This document shows, piece after piece, positions 1-6,590 of a stretch of 23,255 nucleotides of DNA. The stretch's first letter is position 1. Each line of letters starts with the position of its first letter. Made by a program: the position numbers and the translations under genes. This DNA comes from CAYFPX01 sp964501915. GTDB taxonomy: Bacteria; Myxococcota_A; UBA796; CAJQPC01. The notes beneath the pieces are model-generated. The model saw nothing but the letters and a program-made list of their open reading frames with translations, was not told the DNA's origin and made no database searches. The stretch lies in contig CAZCVP010000129.1 in assembly GCA_964501915.1 (NCBI GenBank), forward strand, positions 1 through 23,255, in the 5' to 3' direction.

Positions 1-64
1 GATCGGCCAACCTGCGGTCTCGGCGACCGTCGAGCGCACCGGGCCGGAGGCCCTGTCAGTGTGA
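1..64 (+). CDS. Possible 3' end of a gene entering from the left edge (partial)
   Basis: Reading from base 2, an open frame runs 20 codons to a TGA at 62-64, giving a tail that ends TGPEALSV. Seventeen of the 20 codons end in G or C, as in the confident genes here, while the competing frame 1 shows far weaker third-position bias. That is the only support: the piece is too short to recognise, and a minus-strand reading of the same bases is not excluded. Product unknown. Confidence 0.3.
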   Translation, partial: IGQPAVSATVERTGPEALSV

Positions 65-230
65 GATCCACACCCTCAGCGGACAGCTCTCGGGAGGCAG
101 AACGACGGGTTTCACCCACTCGGCGCATCGACGAGCACCTCCGAACGCGCTGGGCGACAGTCGCTCGTGGCTGGCGCGATCCTCCGCTGGAAGGCAGCTT
201 CCTGGCTGACCGCTCCCAGTCCTGTCCAGC
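65..230. other. Intergenic stretch without a convincing gene
   Basis: This is the gap between the possible gene end at 64 and the stop codon of the minus-strand membrane protein at 231. A plus-strand frame is open across it (61-357), but it has poor third-position bias and an arginine-rich composition typical of noncoding frames in GC-rich DNA. I see no hairpin followed by a T-run, no tRNA-like fold and no repeats. Confidence 0.5.
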
Positions 231-476
231 TCAGTACCCGCCGGTCTGGGTCCAGGCGGTGCGGTTGGCGAAGATCATCATCGCCAGGCCGACCAGGATC
301 AGACCCAGAGCGGCCACGCCCAGGCCGTTGAGCCCGAACTGGCCGATGCCCGTGTAGCCGATCTCGGAGAAGCTGGTGTGGAAGGCCCGGCCGGTGTCGA
401 CCTCGAACCCGAAGATGAGGGCCACGACGCCAGAGCCCGTCAGGAGACCGCCAAGGGGGATGAGCCAGTTCTGCAT
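231..476 (-). CDS. Small two-helix membrane protein, function unknown
   Basis: An 81-residue protein starting MQNWLIPLGG. It has two hydrophobic helices, roughly residues 5-24 and 50-70, joined by a polar loop of about 25 residues that contains FHTSFSEIGYTGIGQFG, and a short polar C-terminus. It is therefore probably an inner-membrane hairpin protein. The ATG at 476 is chosen over an in-frame start 16 codons upstream because a GAGGAGC ribosome binding site sits 4 bases before it. It diverges from the gene at 544 across only 67 bases. I do not recognise the family; the glycine-rich helices resemble many small DUF membrane proteins, and no function can be assigned. Confidence 0.72.
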   Translation of the reverse strand: MQNWLIPLGGLLTGSGVVALIFGFEVDTGRAFHTSFSEIGYTGIGQFGLNGLGVAALGLILVGLAMMIFANRTAWTQTGGY

Positions 477-480
477 GGTC

Positions 481-487
481 GCTCCTC
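481..487 (-). promoter_or_regulatory. Ribosome binding site of the 231-476 membrane protein
   Basis: The minus strand reads GAGGAGC, 4 bases before the ATG at 476. It decides the start of the small membrane protein, whose reading frame would otherwise extend to 524. It overlaps the 8-bp palindrome CTCGCGAG at 485-492. Confidence 0.65.
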
Positions 488-534
488 GCGAGCGCTGGCT
501 ATCGTGAGGGCGGGCTGGGGACAACTAGCGACCT

Positions 535-539
535 GGAGG
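535..539 (+). promoter_or_regulatory. Ribosome binding site of the 544 gene
   Basis: GGAGG lies 4 bases before a GTG at 544. An in-frame TAG at 526-528 excludes any start further upstream, so this GTG is the first one available. Confidence 0.55.
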
Positions 540-543
540 TCCA

Positions 544-1203
544 GTGTGTCAGGCGGACCTTGGTGCGCTCCCGCCGTCAGAGGGGGTAGACTCGTGGGCC
601 GGGTCCTGGACGGACCTCCTCCTCGATCTCCTGCGGTCATCCACCTTGCGCGAAGACCTGCCTCCGGTCCTGTTGCTCCCCGGCGCAGGACGGTATCCGT
701 TCAACGGGGTCTTCGACCTGTCGTCATCTGCGGAGGGGTGCGTGCTGCGGGTGACGGGACGCGTCGCCCACTCCACGCCACCGGAGCAGACCTGGCCCGT
801 CGTGCTGCGGGTCCACGAGGCGCTGCGAGGCGTGGGGGACTCCGACCGCCTGCTCACCGTCCGATCGGTCTGGGACCGCGTCCTGACCCTGCCGAGGCAG
901 GCGCTGGGCCCGGCCCAGGGACAGGACCTCTCGCTCCTGGTCTTCGCCCGCGACGGCGAGGGCACCTCGCTGGCGGCGGTGGGTCTCCAGATGATCTGGA
1001 GGTGGAGCGAGGAGCGGCTGGTCCCGCTGGTCCCCCGCGGCCACCCCCTGCTGGCCTCGCCGGGCGTGCCCCGCCTGCCCCCAGGCGCCCTGACCCTCGA
1101 CGCCGCCCCCGCCGGTCCCCTGGTCGCGGCCTGCTCCAGCCCGCGAGAGGTCCCCGCACCCGCCCCGGCCGAGGTGCTTCGCCGCTGCGGGTTCTCCCCG
1201 TGA
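544..1203 (+). CDS. Unrecognised 219-residue protein, first gene of a coupled pair
   Basis: The protein opens at a GTG and has strong G/C third-position bias. It shows no signal peptide, membrane helix or known catalytic motif. The central part, about residues 40-175, alternates hydrophobic and polar residues as in a beta-rich globular domain (GCVLRVTGRVAHS, then QDLSLLVFARDGEG), and the last 40 residues are proline- and alanine-rich. The stop codon overlaps the GTG start of the next gene in a GTGA, so the two proteins are probably made in linked amounts and may act together. I do not recognise the family. The opposite strand is also open here, but with worse codon usage. Confidence 0.66.
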   Translation: MCQADLGALPPSEGVDSWAGSWTDLLLDLLRSSTLREDLPPVLLLPGAGRYPFNGVFDLSSSAEGCVLRVTGRVAHSTPPEQTWPVVLRVHEALRGVGDSDRLLTVRSVWDRVLTLPRQALGPAQGQDLSLLVFARDGEGTSLAAVGLQMIWRWSEERLVPLVPRGHPLLASPGVPRLPPGALTLDAAPAGPLVAACSSPREVPAPAPAEVLRRCGFSP

Positions 1204-1946
1204 CGGGCCTGCTCGGCGGGGATCTCGAGGGCCTCGTGCTCCCGCGGGACCTGGAGAAGCTACGCCAGGCCGCCAGCCAGGCGACGACTGCCCGCGAGCT
1301 GGCGCTGCTGTACGGGGCCCTGGCGGAGCAGCACCCCGTCGCGCTCGTCGAGCTCGCCATCGGTCCCAAGGCGCTGGGCACGCCCGCCGCCATCCGCGCC
1401 GCCCTGGACGCCCTGGACGCCCTGGAGGCCAACGCGACCCACGCCGGCCTGTACCGCCGGCTCATCGAGCTCGGGGAGACCACGCGCACGGAGGTCCTGG
1501 CGACCGCCGCCGCCAGGAACCCCGCCGCCGGCTGGCTCGTGGCCCTCTCGGAGCTGGCCGAGCAGACCCCGGGCGTCACGCACCTCGCAGCCTGCGCCGG
1601 CCACTCCGCCTTCCCCGCGGTGTGCCAGGCCCACGCCTCGGCCCGCCACCACGACGCGCTGGTCCTCGCATCGGACACGGGCCGACCCGAGCCCGCTGCG
1701 GCCCTGCTGTCCGCGGGCGAGCCCGGCCGGGCCGTCGAAGCCGCCGCCCGGGCCCTGGCCGCGGACCCGAGCGCTCCCGTGGTGCCCTACCTGGCGGCCA
1801 CGGCCGGACCCCGGGTCGAGCGTCTCCTGCTTCGCCTCGTGCCGCGCCTCAAGAGCTCCGAGGCGGCCACCAACCTGCGGCGCGACCTGTTCGCCTTCCC
1901 CACCGCCCTGGACCTGCTGGACTCCGTGCTCCCGGGGATGCGGTAG
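1200..1946 (+). CDS. Unrecognised helical repeat-like protein, second gene of the pair
   Basis: A 248-residue protein beginning at the GTG inside GTGA (1200-1203). It is almost wholly alpha-helical in composition, with alanine/leucine-rich amphipathic segments about 30-35 residues apart, for example ELALLYGALAEQHP, AIRAALDALDALEA and AAALLSAGEPGRAVEAAARA. That periodicity suggests a HEAT- or TPR-like solenoid, which would point to a scaffold role, but no repeat consensus is clear enough to name. There is no signal peptide or membrane segment. The frame is open for a long way upstream (from 378), but that region overlaps the preceding gene and has poor codon usage, so the GTG at 1200 is preferred. 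Confidence 0.68.
   Translation: MTGLLGGDLEGLVLPRDLEKLRQAASQATTARELALLYGALAEQHPVALVELAIGPKALGTPAAIRAALDALDALEANATHAGLYRRLIELGETTRTEVLATAAARNPAAGWLVALSELAEQTPGVTHLAACAGHSAFPAVCQAHASARHHDALVLASDTGRPEPAAALLSAGEPGRAVEAAARALAADPSAPVVPYLAATAGPRVERLLLRLVPRLKSSEAATNLRRDLFAFPTALDLLDSVLPGMR
1401..1427 (+). repeat. Three tandem 9-bp units inside the helical repeat gene
   Basis: GCCCTGGAC occurs at 1401-1409 and 1410-1418, and a third copy with one change (GCCCTGGAG) at 1419-1427. It encodes ALDALDALE. Gain or loss of a unit would keep the frame. Confidence 0.8.
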
Positions 1947-1983
1947 ACCGATGGACCCCGGGCTATCCTCTCGCCCGCTGTGC

Positions 1984-1988
1984 GGAGG
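1984..1988 (+). promoter_or_regulatory. Ribosome binding site of the molybdopterin oxidoreductase
   Basis: GGAGG followed by six bases and ATG at 1995. It selects this ATG over the in-frame GTG at 1980, which would place the binding site inside the coding sequence. Confidence 0.75.
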
Positions 1989-1994
1989 GTGTAC

Positions 1995-4049
1995 ATGAGC
2001 GGGACGCTGAGCTGGTGCCGGGCCTGCGAGGGCCTCTGCGGCGTCTCGCTGGAGGTCGACGGGACGGGCATCCAGTCGCTGGCGGGCGATCGCTCCCACC
2101 CCAACAACGCGGGGTTCTCCTGCGAGATCGGGAAGCGCGCGGCGGCGATGGCCCGCGCCGGCGAGCGCCTCCGCCGACCGCTCCGTCGGATCGGGGACCG
2201 CTTGGAGCCCGTCGACTGGGAAGAGGCGCTGCGCACCATCGGTGCCGAGCTCACCCGCATCCGCAAGGCCTCGGGTCCCCAGTCCCTCGGCCTCTACGCG
2301 GGCGCTCCCCTCGGGCAGAACCCCCTGGGCGCCGCGCGCACCGGGGCGATGGCGCTGGGGCTGGGCACGACCCACCTCTTCTCCGAGCTGGCGCTGGCCG
2401 GCGCCCCCCTGCTCTACGCCTCCGAGCTGATGCTGGGCTACCCGGTACCGCTGCAGTCCGATGTCGGCCGAGCCCACTACACGCTGCTGCTGGGGGCCGA
2501 CCAGGACGAGGCGCGCTGGGGGCCCCTGCAGGCCGGCACCGTCCACACCCAGGCCCTCCAGTACTTCCGGCGGACCCGGCGCTTCGCACGGGTCGCCACC
2601 GCCGGTCATCGCGCCACGGACCTGACCCGCCAGGCGGACACGGTCCTCTCGATCCGGCCGGGCACGGAGCTCTTCCTGCTGCTCGGCATGGCGAACGCCA
2701 TCGCCCAGGGGGGCTGGTACGAGCACCAGTACCTGCGCGACTACACCGAGGGCTTTCCGAGGGCTGCGGAGTGGCTCGCTCCCTGGACGCCGGCGCGGGT
2801 GGCCGGGATCTGCGGTGTGGAGGCGGGAGACGTCAGCGGCCTGGGCCTGAAGTTCTCCCGCGCGGCCATGGCGACCATCGCCCGCAACGCCCAGCTCACC
2901 CAGCACCACAACGGCACCCTGGCGGCCTGGGCCTGGTACCTGGTGCACGCCCTGACCGCCAACCTGCTCCGCCCCGGTGGCCTCTTCGAGGCTCGCGGGC
3001 TGGTGGACCACCAACCGGCGTGTCTCGCCTTCCCGCTCCGGGGTGCCCCCCGGACCCGCGTCGACGGCTTCGCCTCGCTGCTGCTCCAGGCCCCAGCGAC
3101 CGCCCTGAGCCAGGAAGCCCTGACACCCGGCGAGGGACAGCTCAGGGCGCTGGTCTGCGTGGCCGGCGACCCGCTCGGCCGCCTGCCGGACACCGATCGC
3201 GTGCACCAGGCACTCGAGGGGCTGGAGCTGCTGGTCGCGATCGATGCCGTGGAGACCGCCACGACCCGCCGGGCGCACTGGGTGCTGCCCAGCACGATGT
3301 TCTGGGAGCGCTCGGACGTCTCCCTGCTCAGCCTGCCGATGCTGCCGGCCCGCACGCTGCAGGCCGCCGGACCCGTGCTGGACCCCGTCGGGGAGGCCCG
3401 ACCCGAGGAGAGCATCCTGGCGGACCTCTTCCGAGCCACCCGGGCGCCGCTGCGCGATGGGCTGCGTGGCGGGGGCTGGGGCCTGCACCTGAGACTCCTG
3501 GGGCGCCTGGCCGCGACGGCCGACCTGGAGGGCTGGATCGATCGCATCCTGGAGCTGTCGGGCCAGCCCGACCTGGCCGCCCTGCGGGACCTCCCTCGGG
3601 GCGTCGACGAGGGAGAGCTCAACCGGGCGGAGTGGCGGGTGGAGCGCCCCGGCGCCCGCGTCGACCTGGCCCCCGAGGTGCTGGAGCACGCCGTCACCGG
3701 GCTGCGACCCCCCGAGGCCGATCCAGACCACCCGAGCTGGCTGGTGCTGCGGACCCTCGGTCCCGGCCACCACGGCACCCGCTACACCGCCGACGAAGCC
3801 GCTGCCCGTGCCGTGCGCGTGCACCCCGCGAGCGGGCTCACCCAGGGCGCCGAGGTGGTGGTGAGCACCCGCTTCGGGGAGGCCAGGGGCGTCTGTCACC
3901 TCGACGAGGCGCTGCGGGAGGACACGGTGGAGGCGCCGTGGTCGAGCCTCTTCGAGGCCGGCCGCCTGGTGGACGGGGGCCGGCTCGATCCGTTCACGGG
4001 CACCCCGACCCAGGTCGGCCTGGGCTGCAGGGTGCGCGCCCTGTCGTGA
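1995..4049 (+). CDS. Molybdopterin (bis-MGD) oxidoreductase of the DMSO-reductase family with an atypical metal site
   Basis: A 684-residue protein with the family's full layout. The N-terminal [4Fe-4S] motif is Cys8, Cys11, Cys15 and Cys43. The central molybdopterin domains follow, including QADTVLSIRPGTE near residue 220, QHHNGT near 300 and AGDPLGR near 390 (usually GNP). The C-terminal dinucleotide-binding domain ends in LDPFTGTPTQ. Such enzymes carry out two-electron redox chemistry (formate, nitrate, thiosulfate and others). No Tat signal is visible, so it is probably cytoplasmic. Aligned by eye to formate-dehydrogenase-like members, the position of the Cys/Sec ligand of Mo or W is Ala135 (ELALAGAP). 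The substrate cannot be inferred, and no electron-transfer subunit or cofactor gene is adjacent. It starts 48 bp after the unrecognised pair, same strand. Confidence 0.9.
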   Translation: MSGTLSWCRACEGLCGVSLEVDGTGIQSLAGDRSHPNNAGFSCEIGKRAAAMARAGERLRRPLRRIGDRLEPVDWEEALRTIGAELTRIRKASGPQSLGLYAGAPLGQNPLGAARTGAMALGLGTTHLFSELALAGAPLLYASELMLGYPVPLQSDVGRAHYTLLLGADQDEARWGPLQAGTVHTQALQYFRRTRRFARVATAGHRATDLTRQADTVLSIRPGTELFLLLGMANAIAQGGWYEHQYLRDYTEGFPRAAEWLAPWTPARVAGICGVEAGDVSGLGLKFSRAAMATIARNAQLTQHHNGTLAAWAWYLVHALTANLLRPGGLFEARGLVDHQPACLAFPLRGAPRTRVDGFASLLLQAPATALSQEALTPGEGQLRALVCVAGDPLGRLPDTDRVHQALEGLELLVAIDAVETATTRRAHWVLPSTMFWERSDVSLLSLPMLPARTLQAAGPVLDPVGEARPEESILADLFRATRAPLRDGLRGGGWGLHLRLLGRLAATADLEGWIDRILELSGQPDLAALRDLPRGVDEGELNRAEWRVERPGARVDLAPEVLEHAVTGLRPPEADPDHPSWLVLRTLGPGHHGTRYTADEAAARAVRVHPASGLTQGAEVVVSTRFGEARGVCHLDEALREDTVEAPWSSLFEAGRLVDGGRLDPFTGTPTQVGLGCRVRALS

Positions 4050-4059
4050 TCGGACCGGC

Positions 4060-5664
4060 TCAGCCCGCCGAGGCCAGCCTCCGGGCCCCGGCCTGGGCGA
4101 CGAGACCGACCTCGAAGGCGGCCCCGGGAGCGTGGTTCGGGTCGACGCCGATGGTCCCGCCGACCTCCTCGACCATCGAGCGACACAGGTAGAGACCGAG
4201 CCCCGTGCCCTCGCCACGCGCCTTGGTGGTGGCGAAGGCCTCGAAGAGCCGATCCCGCTGCGCCGGGGCGATGCCCGGGCCGTCGTCCTCGACGCGGAGC
4301 AGGACCCGGTCCCCCTCCGCGCGACCCCGGATCCAGATGGTCCCTCCGGCCTCGAGCGCGTCGGCGGCGTTGAGCACGAGGTTGATGACCACCTGGGAGA
4401 GCCGGCCGGGAGCCATCGCCACCCAGGGCAGCTCGTCGAGGTCGACGTGGAGGCGGTGCCGGGCCCGGAGTCGTGGCCGCGCCATGCGCAGGGCCGCCTC
4501 GACGGCCAGCGCCGGATCGCACCGGCTCTCGCCGGGATCCCCCTGCCGGGCGAAGTCGGTCATGTCCGAGGAGAGGGTGCGCAGGGTCGCGACCGCCTCG
4601 GCGTAGAGCCGGCAGAGCTCCGGCTCCAGCCCGCCGCGTTCCAGCTCCTCCTCCAGCATCACCAGGACGGTCAGGGGACTGCGCAGCTCGTGCGCGACGC
4701 CCGCCGTCAGCGTGCCCAGCAGGGCCAGTCGATCGGCGTGGGCCGCGGCGTCCCGCAACGCGACGCGCTCGACGAGGGCCCGCTGCTGGGTCCGGAAGTG
4801 GCGCCTCTGCTCGGACCACAGCGCCGCACCCGCGACCAGGAGCACCCCCAGCACGGCGAGACCGGCGCCGGCCTGGAGTCGCAGCGACTCCCGGAGACCG
4901 GCGCTGATCTCCTCCGAGTCCGCCGAGACCGCCACGCTGAGCCGGGCGCCGGCGACCGGGGCGTAGGCGGCCAGGCGGCGACGCTCCTCCCAGGCATAGG
5001 AGGCGCTGCCCTGCCCTCCGGCCTCCATGTCCCGGACCATGGCCACCAGGGACCTGTCGGCGGCCCCGAACGGGCGGGTGCCGAGCCCCTGGCCGTCCGG
5101 GTTGCCGAGCACGACTCCCCCGGGCCCGAGCATCCAGGCATAGCCCTCCTGCCCGCTGCGCACGTGGGCGAAGAGGCGCTCCGACATCACCCGCAGCGAG
5201 AGGTCCAGCTCGACGCGCCGTCCCACGGCATCGGGCTGGCCCTGGAGGCGGAGCACCTCGCCCACGAGCGCGCAGCGGTCGCAGATCTCCAGGTCGGAGG
5301 TCGGCCCCGCCCCCGGAGGGCTGCCCAGGCTCGCCAGGACGGTGCCACTCCGGTCGCAGAGGCGCAGGCCCCGCGCGGTCTCGAGGTCGTAGATGGCCTC
5401 CTGGCCGGCCAGCCAGGCGGCCAGCAGCGCCGGGTCGGCGGGCGCCTCGTCGGCGGCGATGTTCGCCAGGACGCGCCGGGCCGCGGCCAGCTCCTCGGCC
5501 ACCTGCTGCGCGACCTGGACCGCCAGGGCCTCCTGCTGCTGCTGGAACCAGCGCTCGCCGACAGCGACCGTGTCCTTCGCCGCGGCGAGCTCCAGCCCGA
5601 CCGCGGCGAGCACGGCGACCACCACGAACACGACGCGCCAGGAGCTCAACAGGGCCATCACCAC
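4060..5664 (-). CDS. Membrane-bound sensor histidine kinase with periplasmic Cache-like domain
   Basis: A 534-residue protein. A transmembrane helix at about 7-28 is followed by an extracytoplasmic domain of about 235 residues that resembles a Cache sensor (GYAWMLGPGGVVLGNPDG near 175). A second helix lies at about 264-283, then a short coiled region and the kinase core: H-box GVAHELRSPL with phospho-acceptor His325, N-box NLVLNAADAL (428-437), G1 DDGPGI (460-465), F-box-like LFEAFATTK and G2 GTGLGL (486-491). It should autophosphorylate and pass the phosphate to a response regulator, but none is encoded here, so it is an orphan. Cys103, Cys128 and Cys131 in the sensor domain are unusual. Start codons GTG 5664, GTG 5661 and ATG 5658 are adjacent and none has a strong ribosome binding site. 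The gene is 54 bp behind the hydrolase and converges on the oxidoreductase with 10 bp between stops. Confidence 0.92.
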   Translation of the reverse strand: MVMALLSSWRVVFVVVAVLAAVGLELAAAKDTVAVGERWFQQQQEALAVQVAQQVAEELAAARRVLANIAADEAPADPALLAAWLAGQEAIYDLETARGLRLCDRSGTVLASLGSPPGAGPTSDLEICDRCALVGEVLRLQGQPDAVGRRVELDLSLRVMSERLFAHVRSGQEGYAWMLGPGGVVLGNPDGQGLGTRPFGAADRSLVAMVRDMEAGGQGSASYAWEERRRLAAYAPVAGARLSVAVSADSEEISAGLRESLRLQAGAGLAVLGVLLVAGAALWSEQRRHFRTQQRALVERVALRDAAAHADRLALLGTLTAGVAHELRSPLTVLVMLEEELERGGLEPELCRLYAEAVATLRTLSSDMTDFARQGDPGESRCDPALAVEAALRMARPRLRARHRLHVDLDELPWVAMAPGRLSQVVINLVLNAADALEAGGTIWIRGRAEGDRVLLRVEDDGPGIAPAQRDRLFEAFATTKARGEGTGLGLYLCRSMVEEVGGTIGVDPNHAPGAAFEVGLVAQAGARRLASAG

Positions 5665-5691
5665 GCTCGATCGCTGACAGGAGACGAATGC

Positions 5692-5718
5692 CGGGCAGCG
5701 GCGGTGGTTTCCTGCCCG
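5692..5718 (-). terminator. Hairpin directly after the hydrolase stop codon
   Basis: CGGGCAG at 5692-5698 and CTGCCCG at 5712-5718 form a perfect 7-bp stem with a 13-base loop. It begins at the base after the hydrolase stop (5719-5721), between that gene and the kinase gene. No T-run follows on the minus strand, so a classical intrinsic terminator is not supported. It may attenuate transcription or protect the transcript end. Confidence 0.3.
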
Positions 5719-6576
5719 TCAGCCGCTCAGGGTGCGGAGCCAGCGCAGCAGCACGCGGTTCGCGGGGGTCCGCCCCGAGGGGTAGAGCTCCGGGGAGGCG
5801 GGCACCAGGCCACGCTCGTGGTCGTTGAGGGCGAACCAGGGCAGGCGTCCGACGGCGGCGGCGTTGATCATGCGCGCCGCGTGGCGGATCTCCCCCGGCT
5901 GGGCGTGGTCCCGCTCGGCCTGGATGCGCAGGTAGCCGCACCCGAGCTGGCCCACGTACCGGACCGCCTCCCGCGGTCTCCAGTAGACCTCGTCCTCGAG
6001 GCCGTGGCCCATCGCCGGAGCCATGATGCGACCCCCGGCGGTGATGATCTCCCGGTCGCAGGGACCTTCCCAGTCCAGCAGCCACTTCACGCCGACCTCG
6101 TCCCCGAGGCTGGCCAGGGCGCCACAGGCCATGGAGATCCCCAGGGAGATCGCGACGACCCCGACCCGGTCCCGATCGAGGTGGGGGCTGCTCAGCAGGT
6201 GGCGGAGCGCGACCTTCACGTCGTCCTGGTGCTCCAGGCCCCCGTAGTCCTCCTCTCCCCAGCTCTTGCCCCGACCGGCCGGATCGAAGTGGAGCACGAC
6301 GAAGCCCTGCGCGGCGATCTCGTCGGCGTTCACCGGCTGGGTCCAGCCATCGAAGACGCCGCCAGGGTCATCGGTCCCCGGGCACAGCAAGACACCCGGC
6401 CAGCGCCCCGGACGCTGGGGCCGGTGGACGTGGCCGTGGAGCTGGTAGCCGGCGCTGGAGACCAGGCGGACCTCCTCCCACGTGGTCGGCACCCCCTCCA
6501 GGCGCATCCGCAGCTTGCGCGACAGCGACTGGAGGCGCGTCACCAGCCGATCCTTGACCCCGTTCATCAGGCTCAT
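5719..6576 (-). CDS. Alpha/beta-hydrolase fold protein
   Basis: A 285-residue protein of serine-hydrolase type. The oxyanion-hole region is LLCPGTDDPGG (63-73), followed by strand HFDPAGRGKS (96-105). The nucleophile elbow is AISLGIS with Ser144, a variant of GxSxG in which the first Gly is Ala. Likely acid and base are Asp223 (QAERDH) and His253 (LNDHERG). There is no signal peptide, so it is probably cytoplasmic. It resembles the dienelactone-hydrolase/prolyl-oligopeptidase-like group (peptidase S9/S15 relatives); the substrate (ester or acyl peptide) is unknown. The ATG at 6576 lies 14 bp after the stop of the spermidine-synthase-like gene, so the two are probably co-transcribed; an in-frame ATG at 6567 is an alternative start. 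Confidence 0.86.
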   Translation of the reverse strand: MSLMNGVKDRLVTRLQSLSRKLRMRLEGVPTTWEEVRLVSSAGYQLHGHVHRPQRPGRWPGVLLCPGTDDPGGVFDGWTQPVNADEIAAQGFVVLHFDPAGRGKSWGEEDYGGLEHQDDVKVALRHLLSSPHLDRDRVGVVAISLGISMACGALASLGDEVGVKWLLDWEGPCDREIITAGGRIMAPAMGHGLEDEVYWRPREAVRYVGQLGCGYLRIQAERDHAQPGEIRHAARMINAAAVGRLPWFALNDHERGLVPASPELYPSGRTPANRVLLRWLRTLSG

Positions 6577-6590
6577 GGCGCCCGAGCTTA

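Noticed and set aside
61..357. A 98-codon plus-strand open frame
   Set aside because: It runs across the opposite-strand membrane protein, and its codon third positions lack the G/C bias of true genes here.
378..1199. A long N-terminal extension of the 1200-1946 gene
   Set aside because: It overlaps the better-biased 544-1203 gene and is Arg/Pro/Gly-rich; the GTGA overlap gives a natural start at 1200.
1260..4217. A 985-codon minus-strand open frame
   Set aside because: It is antisense to the molybdopterin oxidoreductase and its upstream gene, both well supported; its product is Gln/Arg/Gly-rich without any recognisable motif, as expected of a shadow frame in GC-rich DNA.
5692..5718. Calling the 7-bp hairpin a strong intrinsic terminator
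   Set aside because: There is no T-run after it on the transcribed strand, so only a weak, low-confidence hairpin is reported.
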